A stretch of DNA of 64,000 bases from Teichococcus aestuarii (GCF_003116135.1 NZ_PDOA01000011.1:54727-118726), one strand, 5' to 3'; positions 1 through 10,417 are shown, counted from the first letter of the stretch. The notes: a model not told the origin generated them from the sequence alone. Made by a program: numbers and translations.

Positions 1-1124
1 ACGCCGCCCAGCAGCAGCCCGGCGCCGGCGGCGAAGGCGGTGGCGCCGAGGAAGCGCGGCATCAGCCGGGTGGCGGCGCGCACCGCGCGGGTGCCGCCCC
101 GCAGCAGGTGCGCGCGCCGGCTGACCTCGAACCCGGCCAGCAGCAGCAGCGCCAGCCCCAGCGGCAGCGCGAAGTAGATGAGGCGGTAGAGCACCAGCGC
201 GGCCGCCACCTGGTCCAGCGGCACGCCGGTGTCGCGGAAGGCGAGCAGCACCACCGCCTCGAACACGCCGATGCCGCCCGGCAGGTGGCTGGCGGCGCCG
301 ATGGCGATGGCCACGGCGTAGAGGGCAATGAAGAAGGGCAGGTCCACCGCGCCGGCCGGCAGCAGCAGCCACAGCACCGTGGCGGCGGCGCCGATATCGA
401 CCAGCGAGACCAGCCCCTGGAACAGCACCAGCCGCATGGGCGGCACCCGCAGCACGAAGCGCCCGAGGCGCAGCGCGCCGGGCCTGAGCCGCCCGAGCAG
501 CGCCAGGCCGCCCATGGCGGCCAGGAACAGCAGGGCGACGCCACGCAGCAGCACGGGCGGCAGGCCCGACCAGTCATCGACCGATTCGGCGGTGATCAGC
601 AGCCCGAGCGCGCCGACGGCGAACAGACCCAGCACGAAGCTGGCGGTGACGAAGACCAGCAGCCGGGCGATGCGCTCGGGCTTCAGCCCGGCGGCGGCGT
701 AGATGCGCCAGCGCACGGCGGCGCCGGTGAAGGCCCCCACCCCCACCGTGTTGCTGAGCGCGAAGCCGCAGAAGGCCGCGAGCGCGGCGATGCGCGGCGG
801 CACCGCCCCCGGCGCCACATGCCGCAGCGCCGAGAGGTCATAGCCCAGCATGGCGACGAAGCTGAGCGCCGTGGCCGCCACCGCCGCCAGCAGCACCCAG
901 GGGCTCTGCGCCGAGAGGCTGGCCACCACGGCCGCGTAGTCCAGCTCGCGCGAGAGGCCATGCAGCGCGAACAGCGCCAGCGCCGCCATCAGGGCGCCAC
1001 CGCCCAGCAGCAGCCAGGGGTGCAGAACGGCCCATCGCCAGGCGGAACGGGCCTCGGGGGGCATGGCCTCGCTCTGCTGCGGCGTCGCGGGCGGGGGGAC
1101 GGAAATCGGGCCGTTCATCGACAT
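1..1124 (-). CDS. MprF-like lysylphosphatidylglycerol flippase/synthase, N-terminal part (partial)
   Basis: An open frame runs from an ATG at 1124 to the window edge without a stop, so the C-terminus lies outside. The visible 374 residues are strongly hydrophobic with repeated Leu/Ala/Val segments separated by short Arg-rich loops, as in the UPF0104/MprF flippase domain. Family members translocate aminoacylated phosphatidylglycerol and often carry a C-terminal DUF2156 synthase domain, which cannot be seen here. An ATG at 1118 is an alternative start. A 12-G tract lies about 155 bases upstream. It could instead be a stand-alone UPF0104 membrane protein; deciding needs the missing 3' half. Confidence 0.72.
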   Translation of the reverse strand, partial: MSMNGPISVPPPATPQQSEAMPPEARSAWRWAVLHPWLLLGGGALMAALALFALHGLSRELDYAAVVASLSAQSPWVLLAAVAATALSFVAMLGYDLSALRHVAPGAVPPRIAALAAFCGFALSNTVGVGAFTGAAVRWRIYAAAGLKPERIARLLVFVTASFVLGLFAVGALGLLITAESVDDWSGLPPVLLRGVALLFLAAMGGLALLGRLRPGALRLGRFVLRVPPMRLVLFQGLVSLVDIGAAATVLWLLLPAGAVDLPFFIALYAVAIAIGAASHLPGGIGVFEAVVLLAFRDTGVPLDQVAAALVLYRLIYFALPLGLALLLLAGFEVSRRAHLLRGGTRAVRAATRLMPRFLGATAFAAGAGLLLGG

Positions 1125-1278
1125 TCCCGGAGGCGTGAGGCGGGCGGTCCTGTCCTGGTTAACGGCAGGAAGGCGCGCAGGCTGCGTCCCGGGCATAGCC
1201 AAAAGATGAAGGGAAAGGGGCAACCCGCCTTTTTCGCGGTGCCGGCCGCCTTCCTGCCGCCCCGGGGCGCGGGACAGC

Positions 1279-1290
1279 GGGGGGGGGGGG
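1279..1290. repeat. Homopolymeric G12 tract in the mprF-accC intergenic region
   Basis: Twelve consecutive G residues sit between the accC stop and the start of the MprF-like gene. The surrounding 238-base gap also holds the direct repeat GACGCGGCCTC at about 1324 and 1353. No gene is seen in the gap. Confidence 0.9.
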
Positions 1291-1362
1291 CGGCGCCCTG
1301 TCGAAGCGCCGCCGGTATTCATCGACGCGGCCTCGGCCGCACGGACTTTTCCTGACGCGGCC

Positions 1363-2724
1363 TCAGCCGCGCAGGCCGACGAAGCGCTCCAGCCAGTGGA
1401 TGGTGTAGTCGCCCGACTGGAACTGCGCGTCGTCCATGATGCGCTGGTGCAGCGGCAGCGTGGTCTTGATGCCGTCCACCACCATCTCGGAGAGGGCGCG
1501 GCGCATCCGCGCGATGGCCTCGGCGCGCGTCTTGCCGTGCACCACCAGCTTGGCCACCAGGCTGTCGTAGTGCGGCGGCACGGCGTAGCCGGAGTAGAGG
1601 GCGCTATCCACCCGCACCCCCAGCCCGCCCGGCGCGTGGTAGGTGTTCACCCGGCCGGGCGAGGGCGCGAAGCTCTCCGGGTCCTCGGCGGTGATGCGGC
1701 ATTCGATGGCGTGGCCGCTGAAGGTGATGTCCTCCTGCGTGTAGCCCAGCCGCTCGCCGGCGGCGACGCGGAGCTGCTCCTTCACCAGGTCCACGCCGCA
1801 GACCATCTCCGTCACCGGATGCTCCACCTGCAGGCGGGTGTTCATCTCGATGAAGCTGAACTGGCCGTCCTGCCACAGGAATTCCAGCGTGCCGGCGTTG
1901 CGGTAGCCGAGCTTCGAGAGGCCCTGCGTCACCTGCGCGCCGATCGCCGCGCGCTCGTCCGGCGTCAGCGCGGGCGAGCCGGCCTCCTCCACCAGCTTCT
2001 GGTGGCGGCGCTGGAGGGAGCAGTCGCGCTCGCCGAAATGCACCACGTTGCCGTACATGTCGGCCATCACCTGCAGCTCGATGTGCCGCGGCCGGTCGAG
2101 ATACTTCTCCATGTAGACGGCGTCGTTGCCGAAGGCGGCCTTGGCCTCGGTGCGGGCGACGCGCCAGGCCTCCTCCAGCTCCTCGGCGGAGTGGGCCACC
2201 TTCATGCCGCGCCCGCCGCCGCCGGCGGCGGCCTTGATCAGCACGGGGTACTTGATGGCCTCGGCCACCGCCTGGGCTTCCTCCAGGCTGGCCAGCTCGC
2301 CGTCGCTGCCCGGCACCAGCGGCACGCCGAGCGACTGCATCGCCTGCTTGGCGGCGATCTTGTCGCCCATCATGCGGATGTGCTCGGCGGTGGGGCCGAT
2401 GAAGGCGAAGCCGTGCGCCTCCACCATCTCGGCGAAGGAGGCGTTCTCGGAGAGGAAGCCATAGCCGGGGTGGATGGCGTCCGCCCCCGTGATGCTGGCC
2501 GCCGAGAGGATGGCCGCGACGTTGAGGTAGCTGTCCCGCGCCGCCGGCGGGCCGATGCAGACGCTCTCATCGGCCAGCCGCACATGCATGGCGGTGGCAT
2601 CGGCGGTGGAATGCACCGCCACGGTGCGGATGCCCATTTCCTGGCAGGCGCGGTGGACGCGCAGCGCGATCTCGCCCCGGTTGGCGATCAGCACCTTCTT
2701 GAACATCCCGGGCTTGAACATCAC
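1363..2724 (-). CDS. accC: Acetyl-CoA carboxylase, biotin carboxylase subunit
   Basis: ATP-dependent biotin carboxylase that charges the biotin of AccB with bicarbonate-derived CO2, the first half-reaction of malonyl-CoA synthesis in the cytoplasm. The product is 453 aa, the usual length. The N-terminal [16 protein letters not shown], the Gly-rich ATP loop [13 protein letters not shown], the [14 protein letters not shown] active-site segment and the [11 protein letters not shown] stretch are all present. The open frame begins at GTG 2724 with ATG at 2721, both a few bases after an AAGG element. The family-typical start [11 protein letters not shown] corresponds to ATG 2706, so the true start is open within 18 bases. 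It lies 9 bases after accB and is certainly co-transcribed with it. Confidence 0.97.
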   Translation of the reverse strand: MMFKPGMFKKVLIANRGEIALRVHRACQEMGIRTVAVHSTADATAMHVRLADESVCIGPPAARDSYLNVAAILSAASITGADAIHPGYGFLSENASFAEMVEAHGFAFIGPTAEHIRMMGDKIAAKQAMQSLGVPLVPGSDGELASLEEAQAVAEAIKYPVLIKAAAGGGGRGMKVAHSAEELEEAWRVARTEAKAAFGNDAVYMEKYLDRPRHIELQVMADMYGNVVHFGERDCSLQRRHQKLVEEAGSPALTPDERAAIGAQVTQGLSKLGYRNAGTLEFLWQDGQFSFIEMNTRLQVEHPVTEMVCGVDLVKEQLRVAAGERLGYTQEDITFSGHAIECRITAEDPESFAPSPGRVNTYHAPGGLGVRVDSALYSGYAVPPHYDSLVAKLVVHGKTRAEAIARMRRALSEMVVDGIKTTLPLHQRIMDDAQFQSGDYTIHWLERFVGLRG

Positions 2725-2733
2725 GGGGTGCCT

Positions 2734-3201
2734 TTACTCGACCACCATCAGCGGCTCGCCATACTCGACCGGCGTGCCGCTCTCCAGCAGGATGCGCGTC
2801 ACGGTGCCGGCCTTGGGGGCCTTGATCTGGTTGAAGGTCTTCATCGCCTCGATCAGCAGCAGGGTCTGCCCCGCCGCCACGCGGGCGCCGAGCTGCACGA
2901 AGGGCGCCGCGCCCGGCTCGGGCGAGAGATAGGCGACACCCACCATCGGCGAGGTGACGGCGCCCGGCGTGCTGGCGGTGATCTCGGCCGCGGCGGGGGC
3001 GGCCGCGGGAACGGCCACGGCCGGCGCGGCGGCGGCCGCCACCGGGGCAGGCGCCGCCACCGCCACCTGCGCCACGGTCACGCTGCGGGTGACGCGCAGG
3101 CGGCTCTCGCCGTCGGCCAGCTCGATCTCGCTCAGATCCGTCTCGCGCAGGATCTGCGCCAGCGCCCGGATCGCCTCCGGGGTGAAGGAAATGCCGCTCA
3201 T
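2734..3201 (-). CDS. accB: Acetyl-CoA carboxylase biotin carboxyl carrier protein
   Basis: Carries the covalently bound biotin between AccC and the carboxyltransferase AccAD. The product is 155 aa with an N-terminal helical domain, an Ala/Pro-rich flexible linker (about residues 47-75) and a C-terminal biotinyl domain. The biotinylated lysine is K121 in the IEAMKTFNQIKAP motif. The start at ATG 3201 was chosen because MSGISFTPEAIRALAQ matches the family N-terminus; the frame is open further upstream, but that extension is Arg/Pro-rich and not family-like. It lies between aroQ and accC in one operon, a common proteobacterial order. Confidence 0.96.
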   Translation of the reverse strand: MSGISFTPEAIRALAQILRETDLSEIELADGESRLRVTRSVTVAQVAVAAPAPVAAAAAPAVAVPAAAPAAAEITASTPGAVTSPMVGVAYLSPEPGAAPFVQLGARVAAGQTLLLIEAMKTFNQIKAPKAGTVTRILLESGTPVEYGEPLMVVE

Positions 3202-3247
3202 GACGTTCTCGGGGAGCCTCTTTCTCTGCCGTTGCCCTGGCGCCGCG

Positions 3248-3703
3248 TCAGTCCTGCTCGGACTGGGCCAGGATGCCGGCGATGCCGCGCAGCGCCAGCG
3301 CGTAGCCATGCGGCCCGAGGCCGCAGATCACGCCCTGTGCCGCGCGCGACACGTAGGACAGGTGCCGGAAGGATTCCCGGCGATGAATGTTGCTCAGATG
3401 CACCTCGACCACCGGCAGGTCGGAGGCCAGCAGGGCATCCATCAGCGCGACCGAGGTGTGGGAATAGCCGGCGGGGTTGATGATGATGCCCGCCGCGTGG
3501 TTGCGCGCCTCCTGCACCCAGGAGATCAGCTCGCCCTCCACGTTGCTCTGGCGGAAGTCGATCGCGAGGTCCAGCGCGTCCGCCGTCTCGGCGCAGAGCG
3601 CCTCGATGTCGTCCAGCGTCTCGGCCCCGTAGATCTCCGGCTGGCGGGTGCCGAGCAGGTTCAGGTTGGGACCGTTCAGAACAAAGATCAGCGGCGGGTT
3701 CAC
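3248..3703 (-). CDS. aroQ: Type II 3-dehydroquinate dehydratase
   Basis: Dehydrates 3-dehydroquinate to 3-dehydroshikimate in the shikimate pathway as a cytoplasmic dodecamer. At 151 aa it has the family length. [17 protein letters not shown] carries catalytic Arg20 and Tyr25, [11 protein letters not shown] holds Asn76 and His82, and [14 protein letters not shown] holds His102 and the substrate-binding region. Translation starts at GTG 3703, preceded by GGAAG. It is the first gene of an aroQ-accB-accC operon. A TTGCGG-17-TTAGGC promoter candidate lies just upstream. Confidence 0.97.
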   Translation of the reverse strand: MNPPLIFVLNGPNLNLLGTRQPEIYGAETLDDIEALCAETADALDLAIDFRQSNVEGELISWVQEARNHAAGIIINPAGYSHTSVALMDALLASDLPVVEVHLSNIHRRESFRHLSYVSRAAQGVICGLGPHGYALALRGIAGILAQSEQD

Positions 3704-3734
3704 GTGCGGCTTCCGTCCGGTGCGGTGCGGCGGC

Positions 3735-3763
3735 GCCTAACACGAGGGGTCCGAACACCGCAA
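3735..3763 (-). promoter_or_regulatory. Candidate sigma70-type promoter of aroQ-accB-accC
   Basis: On the minus strand TTGCGG (3763-3758) is followed after 17 bases by TTAGGC (3740-3735). This would give a leader of roughly 25-30 bases before the aroQ GTG. The -10 box is poor, so this is tentative. Confidence 0.35.
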
Positions 3764-3901
3764 GCATCCGGTTTCCGCCCGGGCGGCGGCGCGGTCAAGC
3801 CCCGTTACGCCGCGATACGCGCGGCCGGGGCGGGCCGGCCGGCGAGGAACGGGCCGGGGGCCGCGCCGGGCGTCGCCCGCGCCCGCCCCCGGCGGCGGCC
3901 C

Positions 3902-4237
3902 TCAGGCGGCCATGGCGGCGCAGCTCTCGGCGCAGCTGCGGCAGGCCGCCACGCATTCCTCCATGCCGCCCACGCGCTCGCAGTCATCGGCGCATTCGCG
4001 GCAGATCTCGGCGCATTCCCGGCAGGTGTGGCGGTGGTGCGGCGTGCCCAGCAGCATGAAATGCGCCGAGGTGCGGCAGATCTCGGCGCAGGCCAGCATC
4101 AGCCGCGCATGCGCCGGCTCGGTGTGCGGGCCGCCCGCCTCCAGGCAATGGCCGGAGAAGCTGGACAGGCAGATGCTGTAGCAGCGGAGGCAGTTCTCGA
4201 TGCAGGCCCGCATCTCGGGCGAGAGGTGATGGCTCAT
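3902..4237 (-). CDS. Four-helix-bundle copper-binding (Csp-like) protein
   Basis: A 111-aa protein with 16 cysteines, most in CxxxC or CxxC spacing (12, 16, 19, 23, 31, 50, 54, 72, 75, 79, 82, 86, 95, 99, 102, 106). This is the hallmark of copper-storage four-helix bundles that fill the bundle core with thiolate-bound Cu(I). No Tat or Sec signal is visible, so it should be cytosolic, like Csp3. A GAGGAGA ribosome site precedes ATG 4237. The frame stays open for over 1 kb upstream, but that part is antisense-like noise overlapping betT. It lies 80 bases downstream of betT on the same strand. No copper ATPase or CueR-type regulator is nearby. Confidence 0.88.
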   Translation of the reverse strand: MSHHLSPEMRACIENCLRCYSICLSSFSGHCLEAGGPHTEPAHARLMLACAEICRTSAHFMLLGTPHHRHTCRECAEICRECADDCERVGGMEECVAACRSCAESCAAMAA

Positions 4238-4317
4238 GCTGGTCTCCTCGGCTCCGGGTTGTCTGCGGGGCAACCGGTGGCGGCGGCGCGGGTTGCGCCG
4301 CCGCCGGGCCGCCGGCC

Positions 4318-6306
<1,989 letters not shown>

Positions 6307-6460
6307 GGGCGGGTCTCCTCGGCGGTCACGACAGCGAAGGGCGCCGGGCCGCGCGTGCCCGGCCGCTCCATACGCATACTAGGAATTTGACGAAAAGTTA
6401 CAGCGCCGCTGGAAAAACCTGCTCCTCCCGGCCCGGCACGCCAGCCCTGCCGCGCCACGC

Positions 6461-6515
6461 CCGCAACGCCTGACCCGCGACACCTTGCCCGCCACACCTT
6501 GCCCGCAACACTTCG
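6461..6515. repeat. 14-bp imperfect tandem repeat, about four units
   Basis: Consecutive units begin at 6461, 6475, 6489 and 6503 (CCGCAACGCCTGAC, CCGCGACACCTTGC, CCGCCACACCTTGC, then a partial CCGCAACACTTCG). They lie in the roughly 300-base divergent gap between betT and the lipoprotein gene. Besides this array and the promoter at 6542-6570, the gap shows only an AT-rich stretch at 6370-6410 that probably holds the betT promoter. Confidence 0.7.
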
Positions 6516-6541
6516 TATGGCTGGTGGCACACCGGCGCGGG

Positions 6542-6570
6542 ATGACACGGGGCACGCCGCTTTCTAGTTT
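6542..6570 (+). promoter_or_regulatory. Candidate promoter of the glycine-zipper lipoprotein gene
   Basis: ATGACA (5 of 6 matches to the -35 consensus) and TAGTTT are separated by 17 bases. The expected transcript starts about 30 bases before the AAGGGGG ribosome site at 6598. Confidence 0.4.
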
Positions 6571-6609
6571 GCGCCGCAGCGCAAGCCGCGGAGAATGAAG
6601 GGGGCCGTC

Positions 6610-7353
6610 ATGACCCATGCCGCCAGGACCGGCCTGAAAGCCATCGCCACATCCATGTTCGTGCTGGCCATGCTGGCCGCCTGCAGCCCGAGCTACTCGC
6701 CCGATACCTATGCCAGCCGCGCCGTGCAGCAGGCCAACAAGGTGGAGCAGGGCGTGGTGGTCGGCCGCCGGCAGATCGAGATCTCGGCCGATGGCACCAC
6801 CGGCGCCGTGACCGGCGCGGCCGCCGGCGGCGTGGTCGGCACGCGGGTGGGCGGCGGCGACATCACCTCCGCCTTCGCCGGCATCGGCGGCGGGCTGCTG
6901 GGCGGGCTGCTCGGCACGGCGGTGGAGAAGGGCGTCGGCTCCTCGCCCGGCTTCGAGTATGTCGTGCGCAAGCCGAATGGCGAGCTGGTCTCGGTGACGC
7001 AGCGGGACGAGACGCCGCTGGCCATCGGGCAGAAGGTGCTGGTGATCGCCGGCGCCCAGGCGCGCATCGTGCCCGACTACACCGTGCCGAACGAGAGCCC
7101 GCCCGGCCCCGCCCCCACCGCGGACGGCACGGTGCCGCCCGCCCCGGCCGCCGCCGATTCGCCGGCCGCGCCCGCCACGGCGCCGCTCCCCGCCGCGCCC
7201 CTGCCGGCGGCCCCGGCGCAGGAGAGCCTGCCGCCGCCCCAGCAGGCGCCTGCCGAGGCGCCCGCCGAGGCACCCGCCCCCGCTCCCCTTCCCGCTCCGG
7301 CCACCCTGCCGGCGCGGCCGGAGCTGCCGGGTGTGCCGCAGCTGGCCATCTGA
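6610..7353 (+). CDS. Glycine-zipper (SlyB/Pcp-like) outer-membrane lipoprotein with Pro/Ala-rich tail
   Basis: ATG 6610 is preferred over ATG 6595 because AAGGGGG at 6598-6604 is correctly spaced for it. The 247-aa product begins with a lipoprotein signal ending in the lipobox MLAAC. Residues 60-105 are a Gly-rich 2TM glycine zipper ([12 protein letters not shown] and [14 protein letters not shown]), followed by an SH3-like beta segment ([15 protein letters not shown]) typical of SlyB/Pcp proteins. From about residue 165 to the end it is almost only Pro and Ala with Glu, an extension longer than in SlyB that could span the periplasm. A peptidoglycan-associated envelope role is inferred. Confidence 0.83.
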   Translation: MTHAARTGLKAIATSMFVLAMLAACSPSYSPDTYASRAVQQANKVEQGVVVGRRQIEISADGTTGAVTGAAAGGVVGTRVGGGDITSAFAGIGGGLLGGLLGTAVEKGVGSSPGFEYVVRKPNGELVSVTQRDETPLAIGQKVLVIAGAQARIVPDYTVPNESPPGPAPTADGTVPPAPAAADSPAAPATAPLPAAPLPAAPAQESLPPPQQAPAEAPAEAPAPAPLPAPATLPARPELPGVPQLAI

Positions 7354-7374
7354 GCCGCGCCGGGCCGCAAAGAC

Positions 7375-7392
7375 GGCGGGCGATGCCCCGCC
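7375..7392 (+). terminator. GC hairpin after the lipoprotein gene
   Basis: GGCGGG pairs with CCCGCC across a six-base loop, followed by a C-rich stretch and TTT. It separates the lipoprotein gene from thiS. The missing T run makes strength uncertain. Confidence 0.4.
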
Positions 7393-7433
7393 CCCCCTTT
7401 CCCCCGGCGCCGCGCCGCGCCACATTCCGCGGC

Positions 7434-7646
7434 ATGGCGGACAGCATCGAGATCACCATCAACGGGGAGACCCGTTTCATCCAGCGGGACGCGACCATCG
7501 CGGACCTGCTGGGCACGCTCAGCCTGGACACGCGCAAGGTGGCGGTGGAACGGAACCTGGAGATCGTGCCCCGTTCCGCCTATGCCGCGACCCCCCTGGC
7601 CGCGGGCGATACGCTGGAAATCGTGCACTTCATTGGCGGGGGCTGA
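7434..7646 (+). CDS. thiS: Sulfur carrier protein ThiS
   Basis: A ubiquitin-like carrier whose C-terminal thiocarboxylate donates sulfur to the thiazole ring of thiamine. The product is 70 aa from ATG 7434 ([15 protein letters not shown]), ending in FIGGG with the diglycine needed for adenylation by ThiF. The frame is open to 7383, but the extra residues are Pro/Arg-rich and unlike ThiS. It is four bases from thiG, matching the standard thiS-thiG pairing. No thiO, thiE or thiF is in the window, and the 80-base upstream gap is too short for a TPP riboswitch. Confidence 0.94.
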   Translation: MADSIEITINGETRFIQRDATIADLLGTLSLDTRKVAVERNLEIVPRSAYAATPLAAGDTLEIVHFIGGG

Positions 7647-7650
7647 GTCC

Positions 7651-8445
7651 ATGGACGGCTACCAGAACCAGACCGAGGATTCCTGGGAGGTCGCGGGCCG
7701 CCGCTTCCACTCGCGCCTCGTGGTTGGCACCGGGCGGTACAAGTCGCTCGAGGAGACGGCGGCGGCCATCGAGGCCAGCGGCGCCGAGATGGTGACGGTG
7801 GCGGTGCGCCGGGTGAACCTGGCCGACCGCAACGCGCCCATGCTGCAGGATTTCGTCGATCCGAAGCGCTACACCTACCTGCCCAACACGGCGGGCTGCC
7901 ACACGGCGCAGGAGGCGGTGCGCACCCTGCGCCTCGCCCGCGAGGCCGGCGGCTGGAACCTGGTGAAGCTGGAGGTGCTGGGACCGCCGCCCTTCCTCTA
8001 CCCAGACATGCCCGCCACCTTCGAGGCCGCCGCCGCCCTCATCCAGGACGGCTTCCAGGTGATGGTCTACTGCGCCGACGATCCGCTGGCGGCGAAGCGG
8101 CTGGAGGAGATGGGCTGCGTGGCGGTGATGCCGCTCGGCGCGCCGATCGGCTCCGGCCTCGGGCTCAGCAACCCCTTCATGCTGCGCTCCATCATCGAGC
8201 AGGCGAAGGTGCCGGTGCTGGTGGATGCCGGCATCGGCACCGCCAGCGAGGCGGCGCAGGCGATGGAGCTGGGCTGCGACGCGGTGCTGCTGAACTCCGC
8301 CATCGCCCATGCCAAGGACCCGGTGCGGATGGCGCGCGCCATGAAGGCGGGGGTGGAGGCCGGGCGGCACGCGCATCTCGCCGGCCGCATGCCCCGCAAC
8401 TACGCCGCCGACGCCTCCAGCCCGCTCTCCGGGCTGATCCGGTGA
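7651..8445 (+). CDS. thiG: Thiazole synthase ThiG
   Basis: Condenses deoxyxylulose 5-phosphate, the ThiS thiocarboxylate and dehydroglycine/iminoglycine into the thiamine thiazole. The product is a 264-aa TIM barrel. The Schiff-base lysine is K106 in NLVKLEVLG, and phosphate-binding loops [20 protein letters not shown] and [13 protein letters not shown] are intact. The segment after the catalytic strand reads GPPPFLYPD, where many homologues have GDEKTLYPD. ATG 7651 follows the thiS stop directly; the longer upstream frame overlaps thiS and is not used. Its stop overlaps the GTG start of the next gene. Confidence 0.96.
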   Translation: MDGYQNQTEDSWEVAGRRFHSRLVVGTGRYKSLEETAAAIEASGAEMVTVAVRRVNLADRNAPMLQDFVDPKRYTYLPNTAGCHTAQEAVRTLRLAREAGGWNLVKLEVLGPPPFLYPDMPATFEAAAALIQDGFQVMVYCADDPLAAKRLEEMGCVAVMPLGAPIGSGLGLSNPFMLRSIIEQAKVPVLVDAGIGTASEAAQAMELGCDAVLLNSAIAHAKDPVRMARAMKAGVEAGRHAHLAGRMPRNYAADASSPLSGLIR

Positions 8446-8714
8446 GGCGGGCGGCGCTGCTGGCCGGGCTGGCCCTGGCCAGCCTGGCCCCGGCGCAGGC
8501 CCCGGCCCAGACCACCCAGCCCGGCATCGAGACGCGCTACGAGGAGCTGACCATCCCGCTCCAGGCGCTGCTCGACGATGGCTGGGAGATCGTGGACATG
8601 GCGGGCAATCTCGGCGGCATCGCCTACCTGCTCCGCAAGAAGGGCAAGTGGGTCACCTGCCAGCTGGTCAGCCGGCGCGAGGATACGCGCAGCCGCTGCA
8701 TGGCGATGAACTAG
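8442..8714 (+). CDS. Small secreted protein of unknown function, coupled to thiG
   Basis: A 90-aa product starting at GTG 8442, which overlaps the thiG stop as GTGA, so translation is probably coupled. Residues 1-24 form a Sec signal ([19 protein letters not shown] with a likely cleavage after APAQA). The mature part of about 65 residues has a pattern of short strands ([20 protein letters not shown] and [18 protein letters not shown]) and two cysteines. I do not recognise the family. A hairpin terminator follows at once. The operon position implies no proven thiamine role. Confidence 0.72.
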   Translation: MRRAALLAGLALASLAPAQAPAQTTQPGIETRYEELTIPLQALLDDGWEIVDMAGNLGGIAYLLRKKGKWVTCQLVSRREDTRSRCMAMN

Positions 8715-8723
8715 AAAGCAATT

Positions 8724-8745
8724 GTTCTTTTTTGAAAAAAAGAAC
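8724..8745 (+). terminator. AT-rich perfect hairpin (10-bp stem) after the thiSG operon
   Basis: GTTCTTTTTT (8724-8733) and AAAAAAGAAC (8736-8745) are perfect complements with a two-base core. It lies ten bases after the stop of the small secreted protein and within a strongly AT-rich island. It can act as a terminator in either direction. Confidence 0.6.
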
Positions 8746-8761
8746 CAAAAAACTTTTGTCG

Positions 8762-8798
8762 GTTTGGCGTGGCGCTGACGGATAGCGGGACGCCAAAC
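8762..8798. repeat. Inverted repeat, 9-bp perfect arms
   Basis: GTTTGGCGT (8762-8770) and ACGCCAAAC (8790-8798) are perfect complements around 19 bases that themselves contain CGCT and AGCG. It is the middle of three adjacent palindromes in the convergent gap 8715-8848. Confidence 0.75.
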
Positions 8799-8814
8799 TG
8801 GAGAAGTCTTTCTG

Positions 8815-8838
8815 CTTCTTTTTCTTCAGAAAAAGAAG
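8815..8838 (-). terminator. Hairpin (10-bp stem) after the EmrB-like gene
   Basis: CTTCTTTTTC and GAAAAAGAAG are perfect complements around TTCA, eleven bases beyond the stop of the minus-strand MFS gene. With the hairpin at 8724 it brackets the convergent junction. Confidence 0.6.
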
Positions 8839-8848
8839 AATTCTTCCG

Positions 8849-10417
8849 TCAATGGGCGTCCCCGCCGCCGCCCGGGCCGGGGCGGCGCAGGAACAGCACC
8901 AGCGGCAGCGAGGCCAGGAAGCAGAATGCCATGGCCAGGAGCGTGTCGTTGTAGGCCAGCACCAGCGCCTCCTGCGCCACCAGCGCCTTGATGCGCGCCA
9001 ACGCCGCCACGTCCGCCGCCGCCTCGCCCAGCCGCCCCGCATAGGCGCCGGCCAGCGTGTCCTGGTAGGCGAGCACCCCCTCCCGCGCCCAGTTCACCTG
9101 CTCGGAGAGGTGCAGCCGGTGCAGGTAGGAGCGGTCCGTCGCCAGGGTGTTGATGGCGGCCAGCCCCACCGCGCCGCCCAGGTTGCGCATCAGGTTGTAG
9201 AGGCCGGAGGCACCCTTCAGCGCCGCGGGCGGGATGGTGCCGAGCGCCATCTGGTTGATCGGCGCCATGCACAGCATCATGGCCACGCCGCGCAGGCCGA
9301 GCGGGAAGGCCAGCTCCGGGAAGGCGCTCTGCGCCGTCAGCTGCGCCGTCTGGTGGAGCGACCAGAAGAACAGCACCAGCCCCGCCGCCAGCGGGATGCG
9401 CGGATCGAACCGCGCCAGCAGCCGGCCGACGACGGGGGCGGCCAGGAACATGCACAGGCCGGTGATGAACATCACCTCGCCGATCTGCATGGAGTTGTAG
9501 CCGCGCACCCGGCCCAGGAAGAGCGGGATCAGGTAGACCGCGCCATACAGCCCGATGCCCATGGTGAAGCTGAGGATGCAGCCCAGGGTGAAGTTGCGGT
9601 TGGTGAAGGCGCGCAGGTCGACGATCGGCTCCTCGCGCGAGAGCGCCCGCCAGAAGAACAGCACGCCCGAGACGGCGCAGACCGCCGCTAGGTTGCGCAC
9701 CATCTCGTCCGCCAGCCAGTCCCAGCGCGGGCCTTCCTCCATGACGTATTCCAGGCTGCCCAGGAACAGCGCCATGAACAGCAGGCCCCACCAGTCGAAC
9801 CGCGCCAGCAGCGAGGGGTCGGGGCGGTCGATGTCCACCGTGTTCCACACCACCAGGGCGATGGCGGCGCCGATCGGCACGTTGATCAGGAACAGCCAGT
9901 GCCAGGAGAAGGCCTGGGTCAGCCAGCCGCCGAGCGTCGGGCCGATGGTCGGCGCCAGCGTCGCGGTGAGGCCGATGATGACCATGGCCGAGGCCCGTTT
10001 GGCGCCAGGGAACAGCAGGAAGCTGGCGGCGAACACCGTCGGGATCATGGCGCCGCCGATGAAGCCCTGCATCGCGCGGAAGGCCACCATGGCGCCGAGG
10101 TTGGAGGCCATGGCGCAGGCCAGCGAGAACAGGGTGAAGCCGCCGGCCGAGAGGGTGAACAGCACCCGGGTGGAGAGCAGCCGGGACAGGAAGCCCGAGA
10201 GCGGGATCATGACGATCTCCGCGATCAGATAGCTGGTCTGCACCCAGCTCGCCTCGTCCGGGCTGGCGGCGAGGCCGGCCTGGATCTCGGCGATGGAGGC
10301 GGAGACGATCTGGATGTCCAGGATCGCCATGAACATGCCGAACACCATGGCCATGAAGCCGATGCGGGCGCGCGGCGTCAGCGCCACGGGCTGCGGCGCG
10401 GCGGTGGAGGCGCTCAC
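8849..10417 (-). CDS. DHA2-family MFS drug efflux permease (EmrB-like)
   Basis: Proton-driven exporter of the 14-TM EmrB/QacA subfamily in the inner membrane. The product is 522 aa. The first helices include FGMFMAILDIQIVSASIAEI (the D-x-x-I-V motif of DHA2 carriers), WVQTSYLIAEIVMIPLSGFL, FRAMQGFIGGAMIP and the antiporter motif C-like stretch TLAPTIGPTLGGWLTQ. It lies 19 bases downstream of the HlyD/EmrA-type gene, giving the standard two-gene pump that joins an outer-membrane channel such as TolC. No such channel gene is adjacent. Expression is presumably controlled by the divergent TetR regulator. Confidence 0.93.
   Translation of the reverse strand: MSASTAAPQPVALTPRARIGFMAMVFGMFMAILDIQIVSASIAEIQAGLAASPDEASWVQTSYLIAEIVMIPLSGFLSRLLSTRVLFTLSAGGFTLFSLACAMASNLGAMVAFRAMQGFIGGAMIPTVFAASFLLFPGAKRASAMVIIGLTATLAPTIGPTLGGWLTQAFSWHWLFLINVPIGAAIALVVWNTVDIDRPDPSLLARFDWWGLLFMALFLGSLEYVMEEGPRWDWLADEMVRNLAAVCAVSGVLFFWRALSREEPIVDLRAFTNRNFTLGCILSFTMGIGLYGAVYLIPLFLGRVRGYNSMQIGEVMFITGLCMFLAAPVVGRLLARFDPRIPLAAGLVLFFWSLHQTAQLTAQSAFPELAFPLGLRGVAMMLCMAPINQMALGTIPPAALKGASGLYNLMRNLGGAVGLAAINTLATDRSYLHRLHLSEQVNWAREGVLAYQDTLAGAYAGRLGEAAADVAALARIKALVAQEALVLAYNDTLLAMAFCFLASLPLVLFLRRPGPGGGGDAH

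Noticed and set aside
108..1355. A 415-codon plus-strand frame opposite the MprF-like gene
   Set aside because: Low-complexity Gln/Arg/His-rich translation. The opposite strand reads as a coherent hydrophobic membrane protein.
7354..7433. Possible TPP riboswitch before thiS
   Set aside because: The gap is only 80 bases, contains a simple GC hairpin, and lacks the conserved THI-box elements.
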